This document shows positions 17,640 to 27,155 of a DNA stretch of 64,000 bases, one piece after another; the stretch's first letter is position 1; every line of letters begins with the position of its first letter. The notes under the pieces are model-generated. The model worked only from the letters and a program-made list of their open reading frames with translations. It did no database searches and was not told where the DNA came from. This stretch comes from Corynebacterium matruchotii (lineage in GTDB: Bacteria; Actinomycetota; Actinomycetes; Mycobacteriales; Mycobacteriaceae). Position numbers and translations under genes: made by a program. The stretch spans positions 1,054,001-1,118,000 of the forward strand of contig NZ_CP050134.2 in the NCBI RefSeq assembly GCF_011612265.2, read 5' to 3'.

Positions 17640-19525
17640 GGGGTGTTGTTGGTGGCTGAGGATTGCAGCTCTTTCAGGCGTCGATAAGCGGCGTCTTTAC
17701 GGGTGCGGCGCCGATCGTGCACCACGTAGGCTGCGAACACCCCAAGCAGCAGCACCAGCAGCGAGAACGCGGAAATCGTGGCGTAGCGCAGGGAACGGGA
17801 TTCTGCGGTATTATCGTCGGCCAATGATGTTGGGGCAATGTCGAAACCCGACACCGTAATCATGGCAAGCGAGGGGTTACCGAAATTATCCCAAGCCTTG
17901 ACCGTGGTCGTTTCATCCTTGTCGAATACCCGGGAGTAGGTGTTCTTCTTGCCCGCCACTTCCTTCCATTCGGAAGAAATACCACGCAGCGGCTCGTCCG
18001 TGGTGATGACAATGGTGACCGGACCCTTCTTCTCCGAATCAAGATCCTGCTTATTCACCACCGAAATAACCGGCCCCTGGTATTCCGAGGCGGCACCGGC
18101 ATCATTACGCACCCAACCACGCTCGTTCATGAGCGTTTTCGCCTCATCGAAACTGGGATGCGGGCACCAATACACGCCTTCCGCGCCGATGGTGAGGTTT
18201 CTAGGCGCCTTTTCGCTCCGTACCCAACCGTCGAGCGTGGAGGAATAATTAATGGGGGATAGGCCGGAATGGTCAAAAATGTTATTGGCCTTAGTCAACG
18301 ACCCTACATTCCAAGTACGCAAGTTGATGTCGAAATCCGTGGCCCCATCGAACATGGCTGTCATGTCCTGCACCTTGGAGGTGTCCCAACTGCTAATGTC
18401 GGCGCTGAACGTTTTCGCGTGCGCAAACATGGAATGCATCTCAGTCACATTGGAGGTATCCCAGCCGGAGATATCACCATTAAATGCCTGGGCTTTATTG
18501 AACATCCCCGCCATGGAGGTCACACTATTGGTATTCCATGCCGCAATATCGCTATCAAAGCGGGTTGCCCCATCGAACATGTAAGCGGTTGAACGCACCT
18601 TATTGAGGTCCGGAGCGCCTGCGTATGGCGTGAACTGCACATTGGTTGCCCGTTGGAACATACCCTCCATGCTGCGCCACTGATTCGTGCCCCAGGAATC
18701 CACCCGCAATAACGCATCGGTGGTTTGCGGCCGACCCCCAGAAAACCCCAGCTGCAGCCGGGGGATTGCGCCCTGGATGCCTATGGTGTATTCGCCGGGA
18801 TTGTCGTAATTACACGCTGCACTATCGTTTGGCTTATCTACCTTGAAGGAATTGCTCGGGTTAGCGATGTCACACGTGACTTTGAAATGCGGTTCGGCAT
18901 CCCCTACCCCTGGCGCCGACATCGAAAAGCTTTTCGACGAGTCCCCAGTCAGGCGAGTGTCAACCGTAAACACAAATGCATCAGGATTGCTGCTAATGAA
19001 ATTCTCTCGCAGGGATTTTTCTTTTGCCGACTCTGCAGCCGTCGCAGCGGTGGCGGATTCACTACCGTTTGATGAGGTGCTTGTTGATGACGTCGATGTG
19101 GAACTCGTGGCCGAAGAAGACGTTGATGGTTCCGTCGACGAGTGTGGAGTTTCGGAAGTGGGATGCTGCGCCCCCCGGGGCACGGTGGCCTCCGGGTACT
19201 GTGGTGGGTTTTGTTGATGCGAATCACCGTTAGGTGTTGCGGCCTGACCACTGCCCGAATTATTTGGGATCTGTGGCACGGCTGGCGCCGGCACCTGGGG
19301 TGCGGCGGGGGCCGGTTCATTATTCAGCGGAATGCTGGGGCCCACGATAGGGACCGGCACTCCTGGGGCTATCACCACGGGTACCACGGCTACGGGAGAC
19401 ACCTCCACCCCAAGTTCGATTTGGGCTGCGGCGGGAGCGGCTGTGGCAAACAAGGTGCAACCAGTTAGCACAGCGGTGCTGAGGCACGCTGCCCAACGAT
19501 GCGATGCGCGGGTGCGCTTGCTCAA
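17636..19525 (-). CDS. BspA-like (DUF285) surface protein with membrane anchor
   Basis: A 629-residue exported protein. Residues 1-35 form a signal peptide ending around APAAAQ. A Pro-rich and then Ser/Thr-rich low-complexity stalk follows (to ~170). Residues ~280-420 carry repeated DUF285/BspA units of the form MF..A..F..D...W.T..V..M (for example [20 protein letters not shown]). A single helix [18 protein letters not shown] near 595, with a basic tail, anchors it; no LPxTG motif is present. BspA-type repeats are known from oral bacteria and trichomonads as adhesins binding host proteins. Adhesion here is inferred. The patchy distribution of such proteins suggests acquisition. Confidence 0.8.
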   Translation of the reverse strand: MSKRTRASHRWAACLSTAVLTGCTLFATAAPAAAQIELGVEVSPVAVVPVVIAPGVPVPIVGPSIPLNNEPAPAAPQVPAPAVPQIPNNSGSGQAATPNGDSHQQNPPQYPEATVPRGAQHPTSETPHSSTEPSTSSSATSSTSTSSTSTSSNGSESATAATAAESAKEKSLRENFISSNPDAFVFTVDTRLTGDSSKSFSMSAPGVGDAEPHFKVTCDIANPSNSFKVDKPNDSAACNYDNPGEYTIGIQGAIPRLQLGFSGGRPQTTDALLRVDSWGTNQWRSMEGMFQRATNVQFTPYAGAPDLNKVRSTAYMFDGATRFDSDIAAWNTNSVTSMAGMFNKAQAFNGDISGWDTSNVTEMHSMFAHAKTFSADISSWDTSKVQDMTAMFDGATDFDINLRTWNVGSLTKANNIFDHSGLSPINYSSTLDGWVRSEKAPRNLTIGAEGVYWCPHPSFDEAKTLMNERGWVRNDAGAASEYQGPVISVVNKQDLDSEKKGPVTIVITTDEPLRGISSEWKEVAGKKNTYSRVFDKDETTTVKAWDNFGNPSLAMITVSGFDIAPTSLADDNTAESRSLRYATISAFSLLVLLLGVFAAYVVHDRRRTRKDAAYRRLKELQSSATNNTP

Positions 19526-20050
19526 GTCGTCTTCTCCTGTCTAGCCGAATATAAAAAGTTGTGTCAAAACTCACAAATTAGAGTTTTTTGCTGCACCTTT
19601 GCTGGTGATATTTAGTGCATAATGTAAACCATGATGAGTCCACAAAAGATTTCATCTTGAGAATACCAAAGATATTTAAATTTGATAATAGCGCTAACAC
19701 CCTTTCCTTAGCCCAAACTTAGGTCTGCTGCCATAATTCTGGGTGATTATCTGCAAAGATGAAGATGTTTTCACATTCGAGTAGTATTCTCAGCTTGCCC
19801 CTTAGTGAGGGGCCATATCAGGGTGGCCATATTTTATGTTAAGCCGCCATGACATGCATAATTTGCTGCAATTGTGGTACATAAACTTTCGGTTGCTGTC
19901 GAAAAACTTATGCCATGAATCGTCCCAATCTCGCTTCAATAACACTATTCTAGATGGCGTTTGCTCTTTTGATTTTTTATTTGAATAGACTGAACACAGC
20001 ATTATTTATTTCTAGCCCATATTCTATGTTGTGACACCTGGAGGTATCTC
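19526..20050. other. 525-bp AT-rich gap
   Basis: Noticeably AT-richer than its flanks. No convincing gene; the longest open frame (19802-20002, minus, 66 codons) has no recognisable domain. It separates the divergent surface-protein and pcp genes and so must hold both promoters. GGAGGT (20040-20045) is the pcp RBS. Confidence 0.5.
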
Positions 20051-20710
20051 ATGAGAATCCTATTGACGGCTTTCAGTCCTTTTAATGGCGCAACGGAAAA
20101 CACTAGTTTGGCCGTTGTCACGAATCTCGCGGAACTCTTGCCTAACCATAAAACCCAAGTATTGGAATTGCCGGTGGCCTTCGCCAACTCCCATAAGGTT
20201 GCCATTTCTACCGCTAAACAATTTCGCCCCGACATTATCCTCAGCTTCGGTGAAGACGCCACCCGTAACAGCATCAATGTGGAAACCCAGGCCTATAACC
20301 AACAGCAAGCCACCATTCCCGACAATGATGGTTTCCAACCCAAGGGCAAGGCCATCATTCCTGGGGGTATTCCCACCATTGCCACGAACTTTCCTATTTG
20401 GCCCAAGGCAGTGGTGGCTAGTTTGCGGCAAACCCCCTGGCCCATGGAATTAAGCGCCAACCCTGGTGGCTTTGTCTGCAACCATTTGGCCTATCATCTT
20501 TACAGCTCACCGTTCCCCACCTTATTCATGCACGTGCCCGCCCTGCACTCTGGCAATGATGCAGCTACGGCAGCCGCCGATGGGGATGTGGCCGGTGAAG
20601 TGAGGGGCATGGAAGCCGACACCTCCACGCCTCCTACGGTTTCTGATCCGGCGGATGCGGTACAGAAGATAGCTGAGACGGTGTGGATGTTCGTCGACAA
20701 GCTTAGCTAG
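20051..20710 (+). CDS. pcp: Pyroglutamyl-peptidase I
   Basis: A C15 cysteine peptidase that removes N-terminal pyroglutamate from peptides. The start MRILLTAFSPFNGATENTS matches the family's TGFxPFGG-x-NPS opening. The catalytic Glu lies in FGEDATRNSINVETQAYN, and the catalytic Cys in NPGGFVCNHLAYHLY (residue ~145); the His is probably the one in FMHVPALH. 219 residues, about the usual length. Cytoplasmic, monocistronic, convergent with the next gene. Confidence 0.9.
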   Translation: MRILLTAFSPFNGATENTSLAVVTNLAELLPNHKTQVLELPVAFANSHKVAISTAKQFRPDIILSFGEDATRNSINVETQAYNQQQATIPDNDGFQPKGKAIIPGGIPTIATNFPIWPKAVVASLRQTPWPMELSANPGGFVCNHLAYHLYSSPFPTLFMHVPALHSGNDAATAAADGDVAGEVRGMEADTSTPPTVSDPADAVQKIAETVWMFVDKLS

Positions 20711-21257
20711 CCTGGTAGTTCTTCCCCAGACGCTGGGCAGATTGTCGCGCCTGTAACCAAGCCTCCTTGAGCTCTAGCGCCCGCACATCGGTGAGTTTGA
20801 GCAGCGACTCCAACTGCTGGATGCTGAGGTTTCGACTGAGCCGATCGTTGAGCCTAGGCACAAACCGTCGGGAAGTGCTCGCCAGAAAATGAAACGAAGA
20901 AATATCGGGATCGGTACAGTTCTCATCGGCCAATGCTGGCCGGTGTAGTGTGCGATCCGCAATAGATTCCGTATCGTTTTTGTATAAAAAATCCTCGTAC
21001 TTCCGTAGGGTATCCTCAATATCCTCCCGAGAAAGCACAATAGATGCCTTCAGCGCAGCCGTTTCCTGCGAATATGGATGATAACGCGACAATAAAAACG
21101 ACGCGACCAAAATGAGGCAGGATAGTGCTGCCCCCTCAATTTGCAGCAACGCAACCAATAACAAGCAGGCACCAGCGATCGCAACCCACGGCCAGGCGAT
21201 GCCCGAGGAGTCGTAATCGTCAATTGCCTCTATCTCTTGCACTTGTAGCTCACCCAC
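20703..21257 (-). CDS. Hypothetical two-helix membrane protein
   Basis: A 184-residue protein of unknown function. The acidic N-terminal ~20 residues are followed by two adjacent helices (WPWVAIAGACLLLVALLQI and AALSCLILVASFLLS, residues ~23-58) and a soluble C-terminal ~125 residues with Arg-rich helices. It overlaps the end of pcp by 8 bases and lies 38 bp downstream of the next gene on the same strand, so the two may be cotranscribed. Confidence 0.7.
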   Translation of the reverse strand: MGELQVQEIEAIDDYDSSGIAWPWVAIAGACLLLVALLQIEGAALSCLILVASFLLSRYHPYSQETAALKASIVLSREDIEDTLRKYEDFLYKNDTESIADRTLHRPALADENCTDPDISSFHFLASTSRRFVPRLNDRLSRNLSIQQLESLLKLTDVRALELKEAWLQARQSAQRLGKNYQAS

Positions 21258-21295
21258 TTAACGCAAACCTTACGCTCAACTTCGCTACTGAAGCC

Positions 21296-22057
21296 TTAGT
21301 GACCACCACAACCGCAGCTGCCGGATCCGCAACCACCAGAACCGCACCCCTGTGGTGCCAAGAGCGAACCAACCATGACCGCCCGCCCGGCAATCACACT
21401 GTTTTTCTTAGGCAATTCAGTAATATTTAAGGAGTCGGGAAGGCATACATCATAGGCGAACGATCCGTCAACCGTGGCGTGAATGAATCGCTGCCCCGTG
21501 AGTGCATTGGTGCGGTAATCCGCATCGAGCACCCGTGCGCTAAACGACGCCCCAGCATCCGGGTGAGCTGCACCATTACCATCAGCAACCACCGAAATCC
21601 CATCAGAATCCAAAAATCCGGGCTGGTTTCCGGTCTCGGCAACATAGTCGTCAACGGTGGGGTAGTATCGCAAATCTTCCGCCGAAGCGAGAGCGGTAAT
21701 AGCGACCTGTTGCCACCGCTGTTCTGGTTCGTCCACCAAGAGTGGGCCTTGCGCCAGATTGCATGTTAACGAAGTAACAGCCTGGCCGTTATAGTCAATG
21801 ATGTCGCATAATGCTAGAACATCGTTCAACATGGTCACGTGTGCAAAACTCATGGCAACCGAATCGAACCCGGCATATGTGGCAAACGGTTCCACTGCTA
21901 GAATATTGATCTGTGCACCAGAAGAATCCGCATACTGAATTAATTGGCCGCCCCTAACTTCACCAGTGACGCTAAGCTTATTAGTGCTAATGGCAGCTTC
22001 GACGGCATCCTGCCATTTGTCGAATTTCATGCCTAAAGCCACAAGATCATTGCTCAT
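21296..22057 (-). CDS. Hypothetical protein with Cys/Gly-rich C-terminal tail
   Basis: A 253-residue soluble protein without recognisable enzyme motifs. The body is a mixed alpha/beta sequence; the last ~18 residues switch to CGSGGCGSGSCGCGGH, with five Cys and a terminal His, a likely metal-binding tail. The Cys/Gly tail resembles the C-terminus of MiaB in this window (CDSTGCGC). Start ATG 22057. Possibly cotranscribed with the two-helix membrane protein. Confidence 0.7.
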   Translation of the reverse strand: MSNDLVALGMKFDKWQDAVEAAISTNKLSVTGEVRGGQLIQYADSSGAQINILAVEPFATYAGFDSVAMSFAHVTMLNDVLALCDIIDYNGQAVTSLTCNLAQGPLLVDEPEQRWQQVAITALASAEDLRYYPTVDDYVAETGNQPGFLDSDGISVVADGNGAAHPDAGASFSARVLDADYRTNALTGQRFIHATVDGSFAYDVCLPDSLNITELPKKNSVIAGRAVMVGSLLAPQGCGSGGCGSGSCGCGGH

Positions 22058-22312
22058 AGCACAACATTGTACGTGCTGAAGTCTAAGAAATAGTCATCGT
22101 ATTGATGGTTGAGATGCTATTGTTACACCTGTTGTGATTTCCGCCATTTTTTGGCCAAGTATCCCGGAATCCACCCCCCACAAAGAGGGTCAATAATTAG
22201 CTACTCATAGAATTCCGAGAACAATTTTAGGCCTATCGGGGGCTGTAGCACTTCATGTGCTTGCTGGTAAACCATAAAATTCTACAAAAAGACGCAATAA
22301 AAGACTGAAAGT

Positions 22313-23992
22313 ATGCCAAAAAACACTTCCCATCAACCCTATACCCAGACAACCCACACCAATACACACGAAGAACTCATCAAGGAAGCCTTCAAAGACC
22401 ACACCCTCACCACGGTATCGACCGATGCCACCACACCACCTGCCAACATTGCAATGGTAACCACCGATGACGTAGTTGAGAATCATGGGGTTTCCGTAGC
22501 CGCAACCGGCGCAGTTTCCGGCATGTCTGCTGATACAGCCGCAACTGGCGTGCTTACAGCAAGCATGCCCATGGTCGGCGTGCCCACGACCGGTGAGCTT
22601 GACCTCGAAGAACGGTCTTCTTTCCGCCGCATCTCCGGCAGCTCCGACATCTACGCCACCGACCAAGACGACGGATACGACGTCGAATACCGAAAACTCC
22701 GCCTCGAACGGGTCATTTTGGTGGGCGTGTGGACCGAAGGCACCACCGCCGAAATTGAAGCCACCATGCGTGAACTTGCGGCCCTCGCCCAAACCGCCGG
22801 ATCCGAAGTCGTTGATATGCTCTACCAAAAACGCGACCGGCCCGACCCCGGCACCTACATTGGGTCCGGTAAAGTCCAAGAACTCAAAGACATCGTTCAG
22901 GCCACCAATATTGATACCGTGATCTGCGATGGTGAGCTTTCCCCCGGCCAAATGATTGCCCTGGAAAAGGCCCTTGACGTCAAGGTCATTGACCGCACCA
23001 TGCTCATCCTCGACATTTTTGCCCAACACGCCAAAAGCAAGGAAGGCAAAGCCCAGGTATCGCTTGCCCAAATGGAATACCTGATTACCCGGGTTCGCGG
23101 CTGGGGTGGTGCGCTATCCCGCCAGGCTGGTGGCCGCGCCGGGGGTTCGAACGGCGGCGTGGGGTTGCGGGGCCCCGGCGAAACCAAAATTGAGGCGGAT
23201 CGGCGCCGGCTGCGCTCCGACATGGCTAAGCTGCGGAAAGAGATTGCCGGCATGCAGACCGCGCGGGAGATCAAGCGTTCCCGCCGGCGGGCGTCGACCA
23301 TTCCGCAGATTGCCATTGCCGGCTACACGAATGCCGGAAAATCCTCCCTCATTAACGCCATCACCGGTGCCGGCGTGCTGGTAGAAGACGCCTTATTCGC
23401 CACCCTGGACCCCACCACCCGGCGCGCCGAATTGGCGGATGGCCGAACGGTGGTGTTTACCGACACGGTGGGGTTTGTGCGTCACCTGCCAACCCAGTTG
23501 GTGGAGGCGTTTCGGTCCACGCTGGAGGAGGTGGTTGGTGCGGACCTGGTGTTGCACGTGGTGGATGGTTCCGACCCGTTCCCTCTGAAGCAGATTGCCG
23601 CGGTGAATAAGGTCATTGGTGAGATCGTGCAGGAATACGGGGAGACTGCGCCCCCGGAGATCATTGTGGTGAATAAGATTGATGCGGCCGACCCACTGGT
23701 ATTAGTGGAGCTGCGGCATGCTGTGGATGATGTGGTGTTTGTGTCGGCGCATACTGGTGAGGGGATTAGCGAGTTAGAGGCGCGGATTGAGTTGTTTTTA
23801 AACAGCTTGGATTCGCATGTTGAGCTGCTGGTTCCCTTTACCCGGGGGGATGTGGTGTCGCGGGTGCATCAGTATGGGACGGTGTTGCGTGAGGAGTACA
23901 CGGAGGCCGGCACCCGGATTGATGTGCGCCTGGCCGCGGAGCTGGCGGCGGAGCTTGCCGAGTTTCAGGTGTCGACAGATACCGCCAGCTAA
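22313..23992 (+). CDS. hflX: Ribosome-associated GTPase HflX
   Basis: A 559-residue HflX, a heat-shock GTPase that splits stalled ribosomes. The N-terminal nucleotide-binding domain contains RPDPGTYIGSGKV, followed by the coiled coil (KIEADRRRLRSDMAKLRKEI) and the G domain with G1 GYTNAGKSS, G3 DTVGF and G4 NKID. The first ~90 residues are a Thr/Ala-rich extension longer than in enterobacterial HflX, though corynebacterial and mycobacterial forms also have extended N-termini. It follows dapF in the ancestral order, here separated by four inserted genes. Confidence 0.93.
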   Translation: MPKNTSHQPYTQTTHTNTHEELIKEAFKDHTLTTVSTDATTPPANIAMVTTDDVVENHGVSVAATGAVSGMSADTAATGVLTASMPMVGVPTTGELDLEERSSFRRISGSSDIYATDQDDGYDVEYRKLRLERVILVGVWTEGTTAEIEATMRELAALAQTAGSEVVDMLYQKRDRPDPGTYIGSGKVQELKDIVQATNIDTVICDGELSPGQMIALEKALDVKVIDRTMLILDIFAQHAKSKEGKAQVSLAQMEYLITRVRGWGGALSRQAGGRAGGSNGGVGLRGPGETKIEADRRRLRSDMAKLRKEIAGMQTAREIKRSRRRASTIPQIAIAGYTNAGKSSLINAITGAGVLVEDALFATLDPTTRRAELADGRTVVFTDTVGFVRHLPTQLVEAFRSTLEEVVGADLVLHVVDGSDPFPLKQIAAVNKVIGEIVQEYGETAPPEIIVVNKIDAADPLVLVELRHAVDDVVFVSAHTGEGISELEARIELFLNSLDSHVELLVPFTRGDVVSRVHQYGTVLREEYTEAGTRIDVRLAAELAAELAEFQVSTDTAS

Positions 23993-24049
23993 GCCCGGTT
24001 ACGTAGCATGTTTGGTTAGGTTGTGGTGGGCCAGTAATAATAAAGGTTC

Positions 24050-25345
24050 GTGAGCACATCTTCTTTTGGTTTGTTTCGGTGGTCGATCCATGGTGATGGC
24101 AAGACCATTCAACCTGGTGCGGTGGTGGCCCCGGATGAGCGGCTGTCGTGGGGTCGCACTATTGGCATTGGTATGCAGCATGTGATTGCCATGTTTGGGG
24201 CGACGCTGCTGGTTCCCACCTTGACGGGGTTCCCGGTGAATACGACATTATTATTCTCCGGGGTGGGGACGATGGTGTTTTTGGTGATAACCCGGAACCA
24301 GCTGCCGTCGTATTTGGGGTCGTCGTTTGCGTTTATTGCCCCGTTGTTGGCGTCGAAAAGCCTAGGGTTTGGGGCGCAGCTGGGTGGGGTGGTGGCTGCG
24401 GGCCTGGCGCTCATGGCGGTGGGGTTGGTGGTGAAACGCCTGGGGAAGGGGATTATTGATACGGTGATGCCGCCCGCGGTAACGGGGGCGATTGTGGCGC
24501 TGATTGGGTTTAATTTGTCGGCGTCGGCAACGAAGAACTTTGCGACGCAACCCATGGTGGCAACCGTGACGTTAGGGGCGATCATGGTGTTCACCGTGGC
24601 TGGCCGGGGCATGGTGGCCCGGTTGGGGATTTTGTTGGGGGTCATCACCGGATGGGTGTTTGCCGCGGTCACCGGGAATCTTTCGGAGGGGGCGTCGGCG
24701 GCAATCGCGGCTGCCCCCTGGGTGGGGTTGCCGCAGTTTCACACGCCGGAGTTTCATTTGTCGGCGGTGATGGTGTCGCTGCCGGTGGTGATTGTTTTGA
24801 TTGCGGAAAATGTGGGGCATGTGAAGGCGGTGTCGGAGATGACGGGCCGGAATTTGGATGCCCAGGCTGGAAATGCGCTCATCGCCGATGGTTTAGGGAC
24901 CGTGCTGGCTGGTGGTTTCGGGGGTTCGGGGACGACAACCTATGCGGAGAACATTGGGGTGATGGCGGCAACCCGGGTGTATTCCACCGCGGCCTATTGG
25001 GTGGCGGCGCTCACGGCGGTGGGGTTGGCGTTTGTGCCGAAGTTTGGGGCGCTGATTTTCACGATTCCGGCCGGGGTGTTAGGCGGTGCGGCCCTGGTGC
25101 TTTATGGTTTGATTGGCATGCTGGGGGTGCGAATCTGGCAGGACAATAAGGTGAACTTTAACAATCCGGTGAATTTGATAGCTGCTGCTGTGGCGTTGGT
25201 GGCGGGTATCGGCAACCTGACACTTGTGGTGTTTGGCATTCACCTGGAGGGTATTGCCTGGGGGTCGGTGGGGATTATCGCTGGTTATCCCCTGTTACGG
25301 TGGCTTTATACCACCATGGGTGAGGGGAAAACCGCACGATTCTAG
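24050..25345 (+). CDS. uraA: NCS2 family uracil-type permease
   Basis: A 431-residue nucleobase:cation symporter-2 protein with about 14 helices. The substrate-site signature is GGSGTTTYAENIGVMAATRVYS (residues ~286-307, with the conserved Glu), typical of uracil rather than xanthine permeases, together with the upstream IVLIAENVGHVKAV carrying the second conserved Glu. GTG 24050 is the start, after AAAGG. It follows hflX by 57 bp. No pyrimidine genes adjoin, so uracil specificity rests on motifs. Confidence 0.85.
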   Translation: MSTSSFGLFRWSIHGDGKTIQPGAVVAPDERLSWGRTIGIGMQHVIAMFGATLLVPTLTGFPVNTTLLFSGVGTMVFLVITRNQLPSYLGSSFAFIAPLLASKSLGFGAQLGGVVAAGLALMAVGLVVKRLGKGIIDTVMPPAVTGAIVALIGFNLSASATKNFATQPMVATVTLGAIMVFTVAGRGMVARLGILLGVITGWVFAAVTGNLSEGASAAIAAAPWVGLPQFHTPEFHLSAVMVSLPVVIVLIAENVGHVKAVSEMTGRNLDAQAGNALIADGLGTVLAGGFGGSGTTTYAENIGVMAATRVYSTAAYWVAALTAVGLAFVPKFGALIFTIPAGVLGGAALVLYGLIGMLGVRIWQDNKVNFNNPVNLIAAAVALVAGIGNLTLVVFGIHLEGIAWGSVGIIAGYPLLRWLYTTMGEGKTARF

Positions 25346-26280
25346 GGGTGGGGGAGCACGGTGGTGATGTCGTGGATGAGTCGGGCGGCTACCTTCGCGG
25401 TCCGACCATCCACATCATAGGTGGGGTTGAGCTCCACCACGTCGACGAGTCGGAGTTTGCCGGTGTGGGCGGCAGCCAAGCACATTGCGCGAACCTGGGG
25501 GAGGGCCACTCCCAGGGTGGCCGGGGCGGACACCCCGGGGGCGACGTGGGCGGGAAGCACATCAAGATCAATGCTGAGGTGCAGGATGTCCGCGGTGGCG
25601 GCCGCTTTGGTGACGAGTTCCGCGGCCTCGGCTGCGGTCAGGTCCGCCAACGCATCGTCGGTGACATAGGTGACGCCTAACTGGTCGGCGGTCTGAAACA
25701 GGATGCGGGTGTTATTCGGTTCGGAAATACCCAGTACCGTGTAGTGGAAGTCATGCGGCCAGGCGTCGGCGATCTGTTTGAACGGGGTGCCGGAGGTGGC
25801 AATATCGCTGGTGCGCAGGTCAAAATGGGCGTCGAGGTTGATGATGGCAATGGATTTGCCGTCACCATGGTGGGACTGCCGCAAGCCCCGGTGGGAGGCC
25901 CAAGATGTTTCGTGCCCGCCGCCGAGCGTCACCACGGTGCCGGAACCATTATCAAGCAGGGCGGCCACGGTGTCGCTCAGCTGCTGCTGCCCTGCCTCCA
26001 GGTCCGAGGTGTTGGTGTAGGTAATGGTGTGGGCGTCGGCCCGAACCCTATCGTCGTGGATAGCCAGTGACGCCAGGGCCTCTCTAATAGCGGTGGGCCC
26101 GGTCGCGGCTCCCACCCGGCCGTGATTGCGCGCCACCCCGGTGTCTGAGGCGAACCCCACCAGGGTGATGGCGTTCGGCGGCACGGGCTCGGCCTCGGCA
26201 TCAATGATGGTGGTGAACCAGCGGGCATGTTCGTCGCCCGGCCTATCGTCGCGGCCGTGCCAATGAAAATATTCGGTCAT
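25342..26280 (-). CDS. hutG: Formimidoylglutamase HutG
   Basis: An arginase/ureohydrolase-family enzyme of 312 residues that hydrolyses N-formimidoyl-glutamate to glutamate and formamide, the last step of histidine breakdown. The Mn2+-binding motifs are present: GGGHETS (residues ~119-125), NLDAHFDLR (~147-155) and SIDLDVLP (~238-245). It is divergent from hutR with only 20 bp between start codons and overlaps the end of the permease gene by 4 bases. Confidence 0.92.
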   Translation of the reverse strand: MTEYFHWHGRDDRPGDEHARWFTTIIDAEAEPVPPNAITLVGFASDTGVARNHGRVGAATGPTAIREALASLAIHDDRVRADAHTITYTNTSDLEAGQQQLSDTVAALLDNGSGTVVTLGGGHETSWASHRGLRQSHHGDGKSIAIINLDAHFDLRTSDIATSGTPFKQIADAWPHDFHYTVLGISEPNNTRILFQTADQLGVTYVTDDALADLTAAEAAELVTKAAATADILHLSIDLDVLPAHVAPGVSAPATLGVALPQVRAMCLAAAHTGKLRLVDVVELNPTYDVDGRTAKVAARLIHDITTVLPHP

Positions 26281-26300
26281 GTGCTCTAGGATAGATCTTC
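26281..26300. promoter_or_regulatory. 20-bp divergent hutG/hutR promoter with overlapping -10 elements
   Basis: TAGGATA (26287-26293) reads as TAGGAT toward hutR and as TATCCT toward hutG. Each lies 7-8 bases before the respective ATG, which leaves no room for a leader or RBS, so both messages are predicted to be leaderless. Any -35 would lie within the opposite coding region. Confidence 0.5.
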
Positions 26301-27038
26301 ATGTCCAAGGTGCCCGCAGCCACCCACACGCTTGCCATACTGCGTCTGCTCATGACCACCGATGCGCCGATTTCGGCGGCCCGGATCGCCACCCAACTAC
26401 GGCTACCCCGATCCACCACCTACCAGTTGTTGAAAGTCATGGTTGATGCGGGGTTTGTCATGCACCTGAAATCTCACCGCACCTATGGTTTGGGGGCGGC
26501 CGCATACTCCCTGGCCCAAGCGTATTCCACCCAACAACCACTGGTGCGGGCCAGCACGCGGCACGCCCAGGCGCTGGCGAAACTGGCGGGCGGCAGCGCC
26601 CACGTGTCCCGGCTCTCCTCCGGGATGGAGGTGCTGTATGTGCTGGAGGAACGCTCCACGGCGGCGGTATCCCTCATCACGGATGTGGGGGTGCGGTTAG
26701 CGGCGGAACGCACCGCGTCGGGGCGGGCGATGCTGGCGGCTCTGCCCGACGCGGAGCTGAAGGCCCGGGTCGATGCCGCCGGTTTGGGCCGGCAGTGGCA
26801 AAAAATTCACACCATGGTGCAGCAGGTGCGGTTGCGGGGGTGGGCCGAAGAAACCGAGGAAGTGTCGGTGGGGCAGAGCTCCATTGCCGCGGCGGTGCTG
26901 GACCACACCGGGCGGCCGGCCGCGGCCCTGGCCGTGACGTTTACCCCAGGGGTGGGCGTCGATAAGCATGCCGAGTTGGTGGCGGAAACTTGTCGACGGG
27001 CGCAGCAAGTGCACACCACATTGTTTGGTGCCGCCTAG
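26301..27038 (+). CDS. hutR: IclR-family regulator of histidine utilisation
   Basis: A 245-residue IclR-type regulator: N-terminal winged helix (residues ~5-65, HTLAILRLLM and AARIATQLRLPRSTTYQLLK) and a C-terminal effector domain. Placed between hutG and hutH, it matches HutR of Corynebacterium resistens, an IclR protein reported to control hut genes. The ligand is unknown. No RBS precedes ATG 26301, consistent with leaderless translation. Confidence 0.87.
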   Translation: MSKVPAATHTLAILRLLMTTDAPISAARIATQLRLPRSTTYQLLKVMVDAGFVMHLKSHRTYGLGAAAYSLAQAYSTQQPLVRASTRHAQALAKLAGGSAHVSRLSSGMEVLYVLEERSTAAVSLITDVGVRLAAERTASGRAMLAALPDAELKARVDAAGLGRQWQKIHTMVQQVRLRGWAEETEEVSVGQSSIAAAVLDHTGRPAAALAVTFTPGVGVDKHAELVAETCRRAQQVHTTLFGAA

Positions 27039-27065
27039 AAACCCATGCTAGTCTCGGCGGTGGTC

Positions 27066-27140
27066 ACACCTTATGCCTGGCTATCGCATGAGGGGACAAA
27101 AGGTGAGGTAACCGCCGCACCTTATTGTAAGCGATAGCAT
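27066..27140 (+). promoter_or_regulatory. Candidate hutH operator pair
   Basis: Two related 24-base elements at 27066-27089 and 27117-27140 share CACCTTAT-N5-GC-N-AT-N-GCAT with a 51-bp period. Within them GCTATCGC (27080-27087) and GCGATAGC (27131-27138) are exact inverse complements. The arrangement upstream of hutH (ATG 27156) suits HutR binding at two sites with looping or cooperative contact. Inferred. Confidence 0.5.
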
Positions 27141-27155
27141 AATCAGGAGAACACC

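Noticed and set aside
17640-17800. LPxTG sorting signal in the BspA-like protein
   Set aside because: The C-terminal helix and basic tail are present but no LPxTG-like pentapeptide precedes them.
19802-20002. 66-codon minus-strand frame in the AT-rich gap
   Set aside because: No domain, no RBS and biased composition; likely random in AT-rich DNA.
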